Shown: in pieces, positions 22,257-33,472 of the stretch | Numbering within the stretch: position 1 is the stretch's first letter | Layout of the letters: every line of letters begins with the position of its first letter | The notes under the pieces: model-generated | Told to the model about the DNA's origin: nothing | Database searches by the model: none | Seen by the model: only the letters and a program-made list of their open reading frames with translations | Made by a program: the position numbers and the translations under genes | Source of the DNA: Aptenodytes patagonicus | Taxonomy: Eukaryota; Chordata; Aves; Sphenisciformes; Spheniscidae | Direction of reading: 5' to 3' | Assembly (NCBI RefSeq): GCF_965638725.1 | Contig: NC_134963.1 | Span: 379,501-443,500, forward strand | DNA: 64,000 nt

Positions 22257-22849
22257 TGTTGTGGTTTAACCCCAGCCGGCAACTAAGCCCCACACAGCCG
22301 CTCGCTCACTCCGCCCTGTTGGGATGGGGAGAGAATCGGAAGGGTAAGAGTGAGAAAACTCATGGGTTGAGATAAAGACAGTTTAACAGGTAAAGCAAAA
22401 GCTACACGTGCAAGCAAAGCAAGACAAGGAATTCATTCACTGCTTCCCATCGGCAGGCAGGTGTTCAGCCATCTCCAGGAAAGCAGGGCTCCATCACGCC
22501 TAACAGTTACTTGGGAAGACAAACGCCATCACTCCAAACATCCCGCCTTCCTCCTTCTTCCCCCAGCTTCATATGCTGAGCATGACGCCATATGGTGTGG
22601 GATATCCCTTGGGTCAGTTGGGGTCAGCTGTCCCGGCCATGTCCCCTCCCAACTTCTTGTGCACCCCCAGCCTACTTGCTGGTGGGGTGGGGTGAGGAGC
22701 AGAAAAGGCCTTGACTCTGTGTCAGCACTGCTCAGCAGTAACAAAAACATCCCTGTATTATCAACACTGTTTCCAGCACAAATCCAGAACATAGCCCCAT
22801 ACTAGCTACTGTGAAGAAAATTAACTCTATCCCAGCCAAAACCAGCACA
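22257..22849 (-). mobile_element. Solo LTR of an avian endogenous retrovirus
   Basis: This 593-base block starts with TG and ends with CA on the + strand, as retroviral LTRs do. I recognise both ends from a family abundant in neoavian genomes (GTGGTTTAACCCCAGCC at one end, CCCAGCCAAAACCAGCACA at the other). The family reads on the minus strand: upstream control region at the right, TATA-like sequence at 22567-22575, poly(A)-like hexamer at 22382-22387, R/U5 at the left. No gag, pol or env sequence is attached, so it is a solo LTR left after recombination between two LTRs. The flanks GGCTA (22252-22256) and GGTTA (22850-22854) match at four of five bases, consistent with a decayed 5-bp target duplication. 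That length is typical of ERVL-type elements, though I am not certain of the class. Confidence 0.85.
22567..22575 (-). promoter_or_regulatory. Decayed TATA box of the LTR
   Basis: On the minus strand this reads CATATGAAG where, from memory, the family has CATATAAAG. A CRE-like GGCGTCA lies just upstream on the same strand (complement of 22583-22589). The substitution probably weakens the old promoter. Confidence 0.45.
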
Positions 22850-24062
22850 GGTTAAGCCTGTCGTAAGCTGGAGGGTGGCAGATCGATCTGGAGGGGCTGG
22901 TTCACCCTTTTCTGTGTGGGAAACAGTGTTGTGGCTGTGGGGTTTTGCACAACCCCCTAGCGCAGGTGCTCTGAGCCTGCTCTGGCTGCTCCTGAGCTGT
23001 TGGGTATGGGGACAGGCTGAAGCTGAAAGGGATGCCAGCATGTCTCATTGTTCTTCTGAGCTGGTGGGGCATGAAATCCATGTGCTGTCCCCACTGAAGC
23101 TGTGCTGAGAGAGCAGTGTTTCTATCCTGTAAAAACCCCTGATAGGTCAGGGGCAAAGTTACAGGAACTTTTCTTGCTAGGCTGGCTCTGCCACAAACAC
23201 ATATGCCATTCTCTCCTCAGCTATTTACAGAATGCATGTATCATAAGTAGTATCGTGCAGCCACTATGCCCTTCACAGGGAGACCCTTTCTTGCTCTGGG
23301 AAGTCCTTTTCAGCCTGGTTTGTGCCAGGGAGGGCCGTCAGATGAACTGCAAGGCTTCCTTCCCTTCCCAGCCTTGCGTGGAGTAGGTACCATGTCTTCA
23401 TTCCTAGCGCCCAGTCACTCCTTGGATGGCTGGTTCAGTAAATTCCAACTGAATGGGACAAAGCAGCCATGTACTGCAGGTATGGAAATCAAAAGGTGAG
23501 CTTGTTGAATGATGAATATCCCCATGTCCTTGTATCTCAATGTTACTAAAAGGGATTACATAGCCCACCACTCTCCTTCCACATAATGCTATCCTAAAGC
23601 TTGGCAAGAAAGGCTACGTTTCTAGGGAGAGGCAATATCCTTTTTCAGATAAACTGATATAGCCAGGAAAAGCAGAAAAGCTTTGGACGCATGAACCCTT
23701 CTTAAAATCTAAGTACAATCTCCGTAAGCTTTTCCGTCTGTAGGATGTGTGATCTCATTTCTGGGCCTCAGAGGAATAGTTTGGGGATTACTTTCTTTGT
23801 CTTGCACAAGTGTGGTACTGAGCACTGTAGGTCAAATCCCCTTTGCTTCAGGAAGCCCTGTCCTGAAGGAAAGCACATCTTGCAAGTGCCCCATGTCCTT
23901 TGGGCCTTAGTTGCATTTGCACTACAGCCCTGTGATAAAGTTGTGCTTTGTTTGTTTGTTTCAAACTACTTTAGGTTGTTTTTCTGAGGAGCCCCTTTAG
24001 AAAGAGGCCTTGCTGGAAATAAGAACCAATTTTATAACTTAGATTTTGTCTGCATGGTGAAA
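22850..24062. other. Non-coding spacer between LTR and long CR1
   Basis: About 1.2 kb without a recognisable exon, RNA gene or repeat. The unique sequence shows no striking composition. Confidence 0.55.
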
Positions 24063-26212
24063 AGGCCGCTTCAGGGATTTGCTTGGTAGAGTGCCATGGG
24101 ACAAAGCCCTGGAGGAAAGAGGGGCCCAAGAACGCTGGGTAATTCTCAAGGATCACCTCCTCCAAGCTCCGGAGCGATGCATCCCAACAAAGAGGAAGTC
24201 AGGCAAAAACACCAGGAGGCCTGCATGGATGAACCAGGAGCTCCTGGACAAACTCAAACACAAAAAGGAAGCCTACTGAGGGTGGAAGCAAGGACAGGTA
24301 GCCTGGGAGGAATACGGAGAAATTGTCCGAGCAGCCAGGGATCAGGTTAGGAAAGCTAAAGCCCTGATAGAATTAAATCTGTCCAGGGACATCAAGGGCA
24401 ACAAGAAAAGATTCTATAGATACGTGGGGGATAAAAGGAAGACGAAGGAAAATGTGGGTCCTCTCCAGAATGAAATGGGAGAGCTGGTTACCTGGGACAT
24501 GGAGAAGGCGGAGGTACTCAATGACTTTTTTGCCTTGGTCTTCACCAGCAAGTGCCCGAGCCTCACTGCCCGAGCCACAGAAGGCAAAGCCGGGGACTGG
24601 GAGAATGAAGAGCCACCTATTGTGGGAGAACATCAGGTTCAAGACCATCTAAGGCACCTGAAGGTGCACAAGTCCATGGGACCCAATGAGATCCATCCGT
24701 GGGTCCTGAAGGAACTGGTGGATGAAGTTGCTAAGCCACTATCCATCGTATTTGAGAAGTCGTGGCAGTCTGATGAAGTTCCCACTGACTGGAAAAGGGG
24801 AAACATAACCCCCCATTTTTAAAAAGGGGGAAAAGGAAGACGCAGGGAACTACAGGCCAATCAGTCTCACCTCTGTGCCTGGGAAGATCATGGAACAGAT
24901 CCTCCTGGAAGCTCTGCTAAGGCACATGGAGGACAGGGAGGGGATTCGAGACAGCCAGCATGGCGTCACCAAGGGCAAGTCCTGCCTGACTAACCTAGTG
25001 GCCTTCTATGATGTCCACTACATCAGTGGACATGAGAAGGGCTACAGATGTCGTCTATCTGGACCTCTGTAAGGCCTTTGACACGGTCCCCCACAACATC
25101 CTTCTCTCTAAACTGCAGAGGTATGGATTTGATGGGTGGACTGTCCGGTGGGAATTGGTTAGATGGTCGCATCCAGAGAGTAGCGGTCAACAGTTCAGTG
25201 TCCAGATGGAGACTGGTGATGAGTGGCGTCCCGCAGGGGTCCGTGTTGGAACCAGTACTGTTTAATATCTTCATCAATGACATAGTCAGTGGGATCGAGT
25301 GCACCCTCAGCAAGTTTGCAGATGACATCAAGCTGAGTGGTGCAGGTGACATGCCAGAGGGACGGGATGCCATCCAGAGGGACCTGGACAAGCTCGAGAA
25401 GTGGGCCTGTGTGAACCTCATGAGGTTTAACAAGGCCAAGTGCAAGGTTCTGCACCTGGGTCAGGGCAACCCCCGGTATCCATACAGGCTGGGGGATGAA
25501 GGGATTGAGAGCAGCCCTGCCGAGAAGGACTTGGGGGGTACTGGTGGAGGAAAAGCTGGACATGAGCCGGCAACGTGCGCTCGCAGCCCAGAAGGCCAAT
25601 CGTATCCTGGGCTGCATCCAAAGAAGCGTGGCCAGCAGGTCGAGGGAGGGGATTCTGCCCCTCTGCTCTGCTCTGGTGAGACCCCACCTGGAGTACTGTG
25701 TCCAGCTCTGGAGCCCTCAGCATAAGAAAGACACAGACCTGTTGGCGTGGGTCCGGAAGAGGGCCACGAAAATGATCAGGGGGGTGGAACACCTCTCCTG
25801 TGAAGAAAGGCTGAGAGAGTTGGGGTTGTTCAGCCTAGAGAAGAGAAGGTTTCAGGGAGACCTTCTTGCAGCCTATCAGTACTTAAAGAGGGCTTATAAA
25901 AAAGATGGCGGCAAACTTTTTAGCAGGGCCTGTTGTGACAGGACAAGGGGGAATGGCTTTAAATTAAAGGGGGGTAGATTTAGACTAGATATAAGGAAGA
26001 AATTTTTTATGCTGAGGGTGGTGAGGCGCTGGCACAGGTTGCCCAGAGAGGTGGTGGATGCCCCATCCCTGGAAACATTCCAGGTCAGGTTGGACAGGGC
26101 TCTGAGCAACCTGATCTAGTTGAAGATGTCCCTGCCCACGGCAGGGGGGTTGGACTAGATGACCTTTAGAGGTCCCTTCCAACCCAAACTATTCTGTGAT
26201 TCTATGATTCTA
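24063..26212 (+). mobile_element. Long CR1 LINE, decayed
   Basis: This is a 2.15-kb non-LTR retrotransposon copy on the plus strand. It starts inside ORF2 with GRFRDLLGRVPWDKALEERG-like sequence and runs through the reverse transcriptase to the typical 3' UTR (GGTTGGACTAGATGACC at about 26148) and the terminal octamer repeats ending at 26212. The endonuclease and ORF1 are missing because of 5' truncation. Reading frames change at least four times and one in-frame TGA interrupts the first part, so the copy is dead. It is older than the copy at 10225-10900. Confidence 0.95.
24064..26119 (+). pseudogene. CR1 ORF2 reverse transcriptase, broken
   Basis: This codes for a relic of the CR1 reverse transcriptase. 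The coding trace runs in frame 1 (24064-24822, with a TGA at 24277), frame 2 (about 24830-25010), frame 3 (about 25008-25150), frame 1 (about 25150-25530) and frame 2 (about 25530-26119). Visible motifs are VHKSMGP (about 24662), [15 protein letters not shown] (about 24968), [14 protein letters not shown] (25056 on), SGVPQGSVL (about 25222) and the catalytic FADD at 25315-25326. The C-terminal block [20 protein letters not shown] follows at about 25670. The two adjacent catalytic aspartates are intact, but no continuous protein can be made. Confidence 0.92.
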
Positions 26213-29200
26213 AGAAATGTTGAGCTTAGCCAGGCCAGAGCAAGCAGAGCATATTGATCTTGGCATACTGCTGCACTAGCCCCTTCCCTACCCCAGAGTT
26301 CAAAGGTTGGCCCACCTTTAGCAAAAAGCCCCTCTTCCTCTCTCCTCATCCCCTTCATCAGCCTCGTGGGAGAAGCTGCCGTGCCAGTTGTAGCAGCGGT
26401 CCCCAGGCAGCTCCTGCTTCTTCACCTAACCTGCAGTGAAAACCTGAGCCCACAGGAAGCTGCAGCAGGATGCTGCCGGACAAGGCAGCCCAGTGGGTCC
26501 CCGCAGAGCTGAACCTCCCAAATTCTCAGCCTGCCAGTCGGCTCACTGGAGCTCTTCAGCAGGGATCCGTGTTCCTAATTCATCACCAGCTGACATGAGC
26601 AGGAAATAAAAAGAGCAATTTACCCTTAATTTCTCCTGTGCATGAGCCCTTTTCTTTAAGCCATCAGCCCTTTTATCTTATGTCATCAGAGTGGCTGCAG
26701 TATAGCTTGTTTTCGTCTGTCTCTGGACATCTCTTGAACTTTCAGGGCACTTGTTTAGCCCCAGTCAGATAATCCTCTCTTTCTCTCTGAACAAATAGAG
26801 TACTCCTGGGCTGTGCTGCTCTTCCCCTGTCCCATTGTAGTGCAGCAAGAGAGGGGCTGATACACTTCAGTATGTGCCGAGGCGGCTGTTCATTGAAGAC
26901 GAATCCACAGATGGTGGTGATTTTTTTAAATACCTTCGGCTCAGCTCTGCCCTTGCTGACTGGAAAGGGACTGGGAGTGACAGGGATGCTGAGGTTCAGA
27001 ATGGTGCTTGCAGTCATCCCATGTCATGATTTTATAGTGACCATGTCGTCCCTTTGCAGATACATGGCTGCATAGGGTACCTGGTCAGACTGGGGAGAGG
27101 GAAGGAGTTTCCTACCCCAAAGGATGTGCTGTATATTGTGTTTGAGGCCTTCCAACACACGCTGGCAGACACCTGCGGTCCTTCTCCCCCTTGCTGCGCC
27201 CATCAGGCTAATCCTTCTCCCGCTGGTCGGCAGAGGGCACCAGTAACTTGGAGAGAGTCCTTGGGATGCACTTGCTCTGCTACTTCCACTGGCGAACGGG
27301 CGAGGAAAAAGGGACGTCCTGCTGTGGGGCAGATTCTCTGCCATTTGGATAGAAACCTCTCCCAGCTGGATCTTCCCTCTGGTTGCTCGCTCCAGCCATC
27401 CAGTCTGGGGGAACGGCTCCAGGGGCTGTTCCCACAAAAGGAGTCTCTGAATCCCATCGCTTGCCCACAGGGCTCGTACACACAGACATGGCTATACCCC
27501 TGCTCATCTCTGCTGCCAGTGGCCAAAGCAAATGTTGTTGACAGGGTCAGTGGATGGATCAGATCCTTCTGCCTTTCCTTTGCTTCATGCTTCAGGTGGT
27601 CTGGAGATGTTTTACAGGGAATGCATCCCCACATCAGGGTGCAGCTCTTCTGCATTTCCCCATGTGAATTTCCACGAGATCAAGAGACAGGCGATTTAAG
27701 AGTTAGCACTGGCTGTATGAGTGCTTCCTGCTTAACCTTCGCTTGGCTTTTTCAAACTCCACACCAAATCTGACCATCACAGCTCTGCTAGAACTGTTTA
27801 CTGCTCTTTTCTACAGACATAGATGAAAAAAAACACATGCAGTGCTGCAAAGGCAGCTTTGAAGCCAGATGTGCTGCACTGACTGGCACTAATGGCATTC
27901 CGTATAGCCTTCATGCCCTGGTTTTAAAAGCATGTGGTACCTAAAAAGACATTCCTTTTTCCTTGTTTTTGTTACATCTCAAACTCTTACTTCCCTCATG
28001 GCCTGCTGAACTCCTTGTTGTATGGCCTTTTTAATGTAGGATCTGGCTCCACATTACACATAATTAAGCTGCTTCTGCAAAGACAACCCTATTTCCCTTT
28101 TCCCTGGTCCCTCCTTTGCACTAGATCCAAAACGTGTAATGGCAGGGGAAGTTGACAGAAAGCTAAAAAGAAACAAATTTCCTTTTTTTCTGTGAATTAT
28201 TTTCCCAACAGATGAACAGTGGAGAGTGAAGCCAAATTCCCGTCTCATTTCAAACTGCTCAGCAGGCGTTGTGTAGACAACCTTGCCATCCCTCAGTGTG
28301 TGATCCAAATGAAGCAGTCCAACCTTCGGAGTCCAAACCAGTTTTGACTGCCAGGCTTCAGTTGTTTATAGCATCTCCCTGTCAGAGGCATGTGTTTCAG
28401 TACACCAGCTGCAGTGAAGCTAGCGATGATATTGCACACCTTCTGATTTATTGTTAGAACTTCCTTCTAATCTCTGTTTCATGTATGTAAGTCTGGAAGA
28501 ACGGCACTGATTTTAGCAGACTTATTCCAGGTTCACATGCTGTAACTGAGGTTGGGGTCAGACTGACTGATGTCTCAGCTTTTGTTCCTTCGTGGTTTTC
28601 TGTCCCATTTTAATTCTATCTGTTGCTTTCCTAATTGTAGTTGATCAAGGATGAGCAATGAGTCATACAGGAAAGTCTCACGCATCTGCTCATACATGTC
28701 ACCTAAATCCCAAACCAAACCTGTCAGGTGCTTGATTTCTTTTTCATTCATTTCTATGTGCTGTGGCATTTTCTAGCTTGAACTAAAAAAGCATCAGAGG
28801 CTGGAAGGCTACAATAGAGCCATTCCTTGGAGGTTTCTTTTTCCACGTGGAAATGTGGGAAAGGATGCCTATTAGAGGCTATTTCTTTCTAGTCTTCTGG
28901 ATTGTTCTTCCTCAAACAGTACAAGTGTAATGTAACTGACTTTGAGTTATGTTGGCTGATTAAAACAGGGAAGATTTGGCTCACTGTTGGAAACGACAGA
29001 TGAATTTGTAACTGTACTTAATTGCTATTGATACTGGCATGCTATTTAATTTGTGTAAGTAAGGAATCTTTGTACCAGCCAGTACAGAAGCATTTATCTC
29101 AAATTCGTTGATTATATATAAATACTGGGCATCTCTAGAAGTGCTTTTCCAGAATTGAATTAAAGATGCTTCTGTAAACTCCAGAAGACAACAGTGCTTC

Positions 29201-30784
29201 TAGAAATATATAGAGCCAGTGGGTTGGGAGTAGTAAGCTTTGTAATGTGGTCTGTATAGATCTACTGGATGTGGATCAAACCAGGAATGTGTTTGTGGAT
29301 GAAGGGACTGGGCACAGAAAACCAATCACAGGTGATTTAGGTTAAGGTAAGTTTCTCTGGCCATGATTTAATTTCATATAAGTTCCTCAAAACAGCTTTG
29401 TTTGATCAGGAGAGCAGGTCTTACATATTCGTATCTTCAATACGTCACCAGCAAAGTCTGTCTGTCTCTTCAACTCTTAGCTTGCTGGTTTTGTTTCTGG
29501 AGTCAATTGTCCCAGAATAGTATAGTTCTTCATTACTGCCCTGATTTCTTTCATCTCCACACAGTTGCCACTGACTTGATCACCTATACTGTGGAAAGTT
29601 AAATAATAACCTAGCTTCATGCTTTGGATTTGGCTGGTGAAGAGCATGTGAGCTCAGAACTGATGTTTTCTGTTGGCACCTGCTGTTCATTCACATCTGG
29701 CTATTGCTAAAACTCTGACACAGGAAAATTGTTTCAGTCTTCTGGGCTGGAGTCAATGTTTAGATTGTACTGTTTCTTCTTCATGGAAAATCTTGGTGCA
29801 GGAAAATATTTCCAGGAAACTGTATTACTTCTAGTGCAACCTAGAAAGAAACACTAGCATATTACCTTTGTGAAAATTGTGTTTCACTCCTAAGTGAGAG
29901 TCAGATTCTGCTATAGAAAGTGCCTTTTACAAGGTAAATACTTCCCAGGATACGATGCTGTCAAAGCAGATTGTCCTTTGGACACTTGCTATGGAAGAGA
30001 CTTCATAGATTCACTAATACATGGTTTAATGCTCTACATCGGGATCCAGTGAGTGAATATTTTAATCACAGTTTAACACAAGACCATACAGAAAAGTCAA
30101 AGGACGCTTTTGTTTAACCATCATAATTTTAAATGCTGAAGGTTGTCTTGATTTTATTACAGTTGCAAAAGCTTTTTGGTTTAGGTGTTTTAATTTGGCG
30201 GGCTCAAGTGAATGCCAAGGGGAGGTAGTGAAAATGCTCTTTTGATGTTCTCATGCCATCCTGTTTGCACAAGTGCCTGTGCTAGGGGTTGGGTTTGTTA
30301 CACAGGAATGAGAGCAAGAGCTAAGATATTACATGTTCTGCAGAAACAAGGAACCAAAAAGGATGAATTCTCACCTCCTTCACACTTGGTAGTGTTTCTT
30401 AGGAGTAATCCCAGTTTGTGTGTGTAGTCCAGTCTTAGAGTGTTTATTGCAAAATAGGAGTCAAAACCATGCTTTTTCTCCTAGTTCTGTGATTCCCTGG
30501 CGCTGTGATCTGCTAGGTACCACAGACCCTGGGTTTCAGAGAGGTTTTGAATCAAATGCTGTGAACCCTGTGGCTTTCTTGGGAGAAATGTCTTCTCTGG
30601 TAGCCTAGGATTGATGGGTTTTGGGGTTGTTTTATACCCAAGACAGAGAGTTCCATGTTCAGCTTTGCCCAGTTTAAAATAAGCCATGTTTGTTTAAAAT
30701 GGTGCTGCTGATATAAGAGGGGGTAGGGAATACAGAACGCTGGTACAAAGAGAAACCCTACAACGAGGATGCTGCCCCAGAGGG

Positions 30785-31090
30785 ACTGTGGGGAGTGAGG
30801 GCAGAGAGAGGGAAACAGCCCACACAGCTAATTGAAAGCGCATCTTCCCGTCAGTCATAGGGCTTGCCCATCAATCATTCTGGCACCAACAGGATCTGAC
30901 ATCAGTAGGGAATTAAATAAACTCCTCTCTCTTTAGGGACCTGCTGATGGAAACCCGTAGGGGGGAAGTGAGCAGAGAAGAGCAGGAAGTGTGTGAGTGG
31001 GGGGAGGAACAGTCTCAGCGGTCCCCTGGGATGGTGCAAGTCTGTGTCCTTCCTCTTTCTCACACCAGCATATACAGCTGATGGGATTTT
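30785..31090. promoter_or_regulatory. Candidate conserved non-coding element
   Basis: The block contains CAGCTAATTGAAAGCGC, a TGACATCAG CRE-like word, GCCCATCAATCATTC (PBX/HOX-like ATCAATCA) and GGGAATTAAATAAACTCC. The clustering of intact homeodomain-type words with little repeat content is typical of a conserved element. No alignment supports it yet. Confidence 0.3.
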
Positions 31091-31139
31091 TCAATGAGTC
31101 CCCGAAAAGGTGAATTTAAAGCTGGTAACAGGCCAAGCT

Positions 31140-31990
31140 CACCTCGGTTTAAATAAACAAACTGAAATAACAGTATCCTACGGTGAATGCCCTGAAAGCT
31201 GCTCTGTGCAGTTGAGAAGTAGTTTTCACCTTTGGGTGAAATTAGTGTTACTGGATTGCAGTAACTGAGGGGTGAATCTGGACCAAAGTGTTGGAGTAAA
31301 ACACTGGGAAGAGAAAGTGGACTAGAGCAGAGGGTTAGAAGCCGAGACTCTTCTATCCTGCTGTGAATCTGTCTCTACAGTGAATTCGGATGTGATGTGA
31401 ATTAGGATATTACAGATCGGACCTAGCTGAAATCAGGGGTTCAGTGCAGATAAAGTGACTTGTATCTCCATTAGCAGGGCTATCACCAGTCAGTTGGCTG
31501 AAGCGGATAAGTGTCAGTGTGCATGCACGTGTGCTTGTGGGGAGGGCCGCAGAGCAGCTGGAAACCATTCGGGCACTGACGAGTCCCCTGATGGACCTCT
31601 ACTGACATGGAGTGGCTTTGGTTTCAGGAAAGCCAAAGGGAACCTGTCACTAATTAGACACACAGCTAATTAACGAGAAGCAAACAAAGAGCAGCAGCTT
31701 GTGTTTTGGGAAAGCTCAGCTTTAGTAGCCAAGGACGGCTGCTCCTCCCTTTCAAACCATTTCAAAAACAAACAAAGCAGGGGAGACTTGCATTTCAAAG
31801 CAGTGCAAACACTGCCAACCTCAGAAAGCCTTCCAGAAGGGACGCCCAAGAGTGGGATTTAGCAGTGAAAGGAAAAAGAGCTCTCCAGGTGTAATGAGAC
31901 CTTCCCTGTCCCTAGACCAGGGCCCTCTGAATCCCCAGTGTGCATCTCTTATCCATTAGCTTTTAATTTTTCTTTCTCCAAATAAACACT
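31140..31990. promoter_or_regulatory. Cluster of forkhead-type motifs, enhancer candidate
   Basis: Four forkhead-type words lie within about 830 bases: TAAACAA at 31154-31160, GCAAACAAAG at 31680-31689, AAACAAACAAAG near 31766-31777 and AATAAACA at 31981-31988. Between them, 31649-31680 holds two homeodomain cores (CTAATTAG and GCTAATTAAC). TBX1 in mouse is known to be driven by a distal upstream enhancer bound by FOX proteins. By synteny this interval is upstream of TBX1, so it is a reasonable candidate, but the functional link is inference. Confidence 0.35.
31318..31375 (+). repeat. MIR-like tRNA head relic
   Basis: GACTAGAGCAGAGGGTTAGAAGCCGAGACTC followed by TTCTATCCTGCTGTGAATCTG resembles the tRNA-derived start of sauropsid MIR copies (TAGAGCAGGGG, GGAGCCAGGACTC, GGTTCTATCCC). 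The rest of the element is not recognisable. Confidence 0.45.
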
Positions 31991-32328
31991 CCTGTTAAAA
32001 TTTTGGGTGGGTGGATGGGGAAGAAAGGCAGATGTGGAAACATGAGCTGCCATTTTGTGCTTTGCTACTTCCTAGGTCTTACAAAGGTGTGTGGTATTTC
32101 AATTTAAAAACCTTTTTTGTGCATTGTTTTTATTGATGTTGTATGCTGCTTTATTATTGCAGGGTTGGCTACAAGGGTAGGTCAGTAATATAAATAAGTA
32201 AAAATTACCTAGGCTGTATAAACAGATGCTCTAGAGTGGATGAGGCTCTGTTTGAGTGTTAATACCTTTAATAAGAGAAGTGTGCTTTCAGGACAGGAGG
32301 AATCCAAAGCTGTAATCCCAGTTATGAG

Positions 32329-32381
32329 TCCTCCAATGACCCTGAGACAGCTTGCTTAGGGCCTGATCCTCCAATGACCCT
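32329..32381 (+). repeat. Short direct repeat
   Basis: The 15-base word TCCTCCAATGACCCT occurs at 32329-32343 and again, exactly, at 32367-32381. This probably reflects a small local duplication. Confidence 0.85.
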
Positions 32382-33423
32382 TATCAGGGTCCCAAGTCCT
32401 GCTCAGAGCAATAATTTTTGACTGCCTCCAAATACATCAGTGCTTGCAGGATTCATTAACGGAGGTTTGCAAAGTGCTTTGAACATGAAACATGGTAAGA
32501 ATGCCAAGTTATGTGATATTTGGTGTATTTCCTAGAGCCATGCATGTAATTAAGGGAGAATCTCAGCTTTCAAAACCCAAGGCAGTTTCTAGCCCTCCTT
32601 GTCATAGGAAAAAAAATAATCTGGAAAACAGGACTCCAGGCTCAGAAATTAGGAGGCAAATTTAAAAGAAAACAACAACCCATGAAGTTACACTATCTTA
32701 ATACTAATCTCATGGTTTTGGGGACTAAATCACAAAATTGAGTGCTTAGTTTTGATACTATGTGACTATGCTTTAAATATTTATTAAAAGAAAATGCATT
32801 ATTAATTTTCTTGTGCATTCAATATAGAAATTATTAAGTCTTTATCACCACTGTCTAATGTGGAAATTTAGCACAGCATTTGTCCTCAGATTAGCCTATC
32901 AGCCTAGCTTTGTCTATTTTCTATCTTCATCTTGGAGGCAGGTCTGTGTTCCTGGTTAGGGAAAAGGCTGGGAGTTGCGGGTTCAGTCCCAGTGCTGTCA
33001 ATGGCTTCCTGGATGAGCATCCTGTGGCCCTGCTGGGATCAGAGTCCCCAACCCCACAGGGGTGGGAGCAGGCATCGGCTCTCTGCCAGACTGCAGAGTG
33101 TACCTCCCTGCTTCCATGGGATGCTGCAGTGTTTAGCTCATGAGTGTTTTTAAAGCACTCTAACCTCCTTGACCAGAAGGAGTTATCAGAGCACCTGGTG
33201 TTACACTGCAGTAGTACATCACCACGTGCACTTACATTAGGTATTTTCTTTCAGCACTCATCTGTTTTTGCTGCTTTATGGCCTGATTTGAAATAGCCTT
33301 ATACTCTGCTATCAGCATGGGTGTTTGTTGCTGTCAAAGGACCTGTTCAAAGACTCAGCAAAGCCACAGCAGGATTCCTTCTAATATCATTTTGGCTCAG
33401 GTCTCAAATATGTACCAGTAATT

Positions 33424-33472
33424 AAAAAAAAAAAAAAAAAAAGAAAAGAAAGAAAAAAATGGGAGAAAAAAG
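33424..33472. repeat. A19 run with A-rich tail
   Basis: Nineteen adenines (33424-33442) are followed by GAAAAGAAAGAAAAAAATG-like sequence to about 33472. No SINE or processed pseudogene body is recognisable upstream. Confidence 0.9.

Noticed and set aside
22875..23108. Coding frame just after the LTR
   Set aside because: It begins outside the LTR, has no retroviral or host domain, and is short.
27054..27773. 239-codon open frame on the plus strand
   Set aside because: No recognisable domain, no sign of splice structure or gene-like composition, and a frame of comparable length on the opposite strand. It probably reflects chance stop-free GC-richer DNA.
33424..33472. Poly(A) tail of a processed pseudogene
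   Set aside because: No spliced coding sequence or target duplication is recognisable upstream of the A run.
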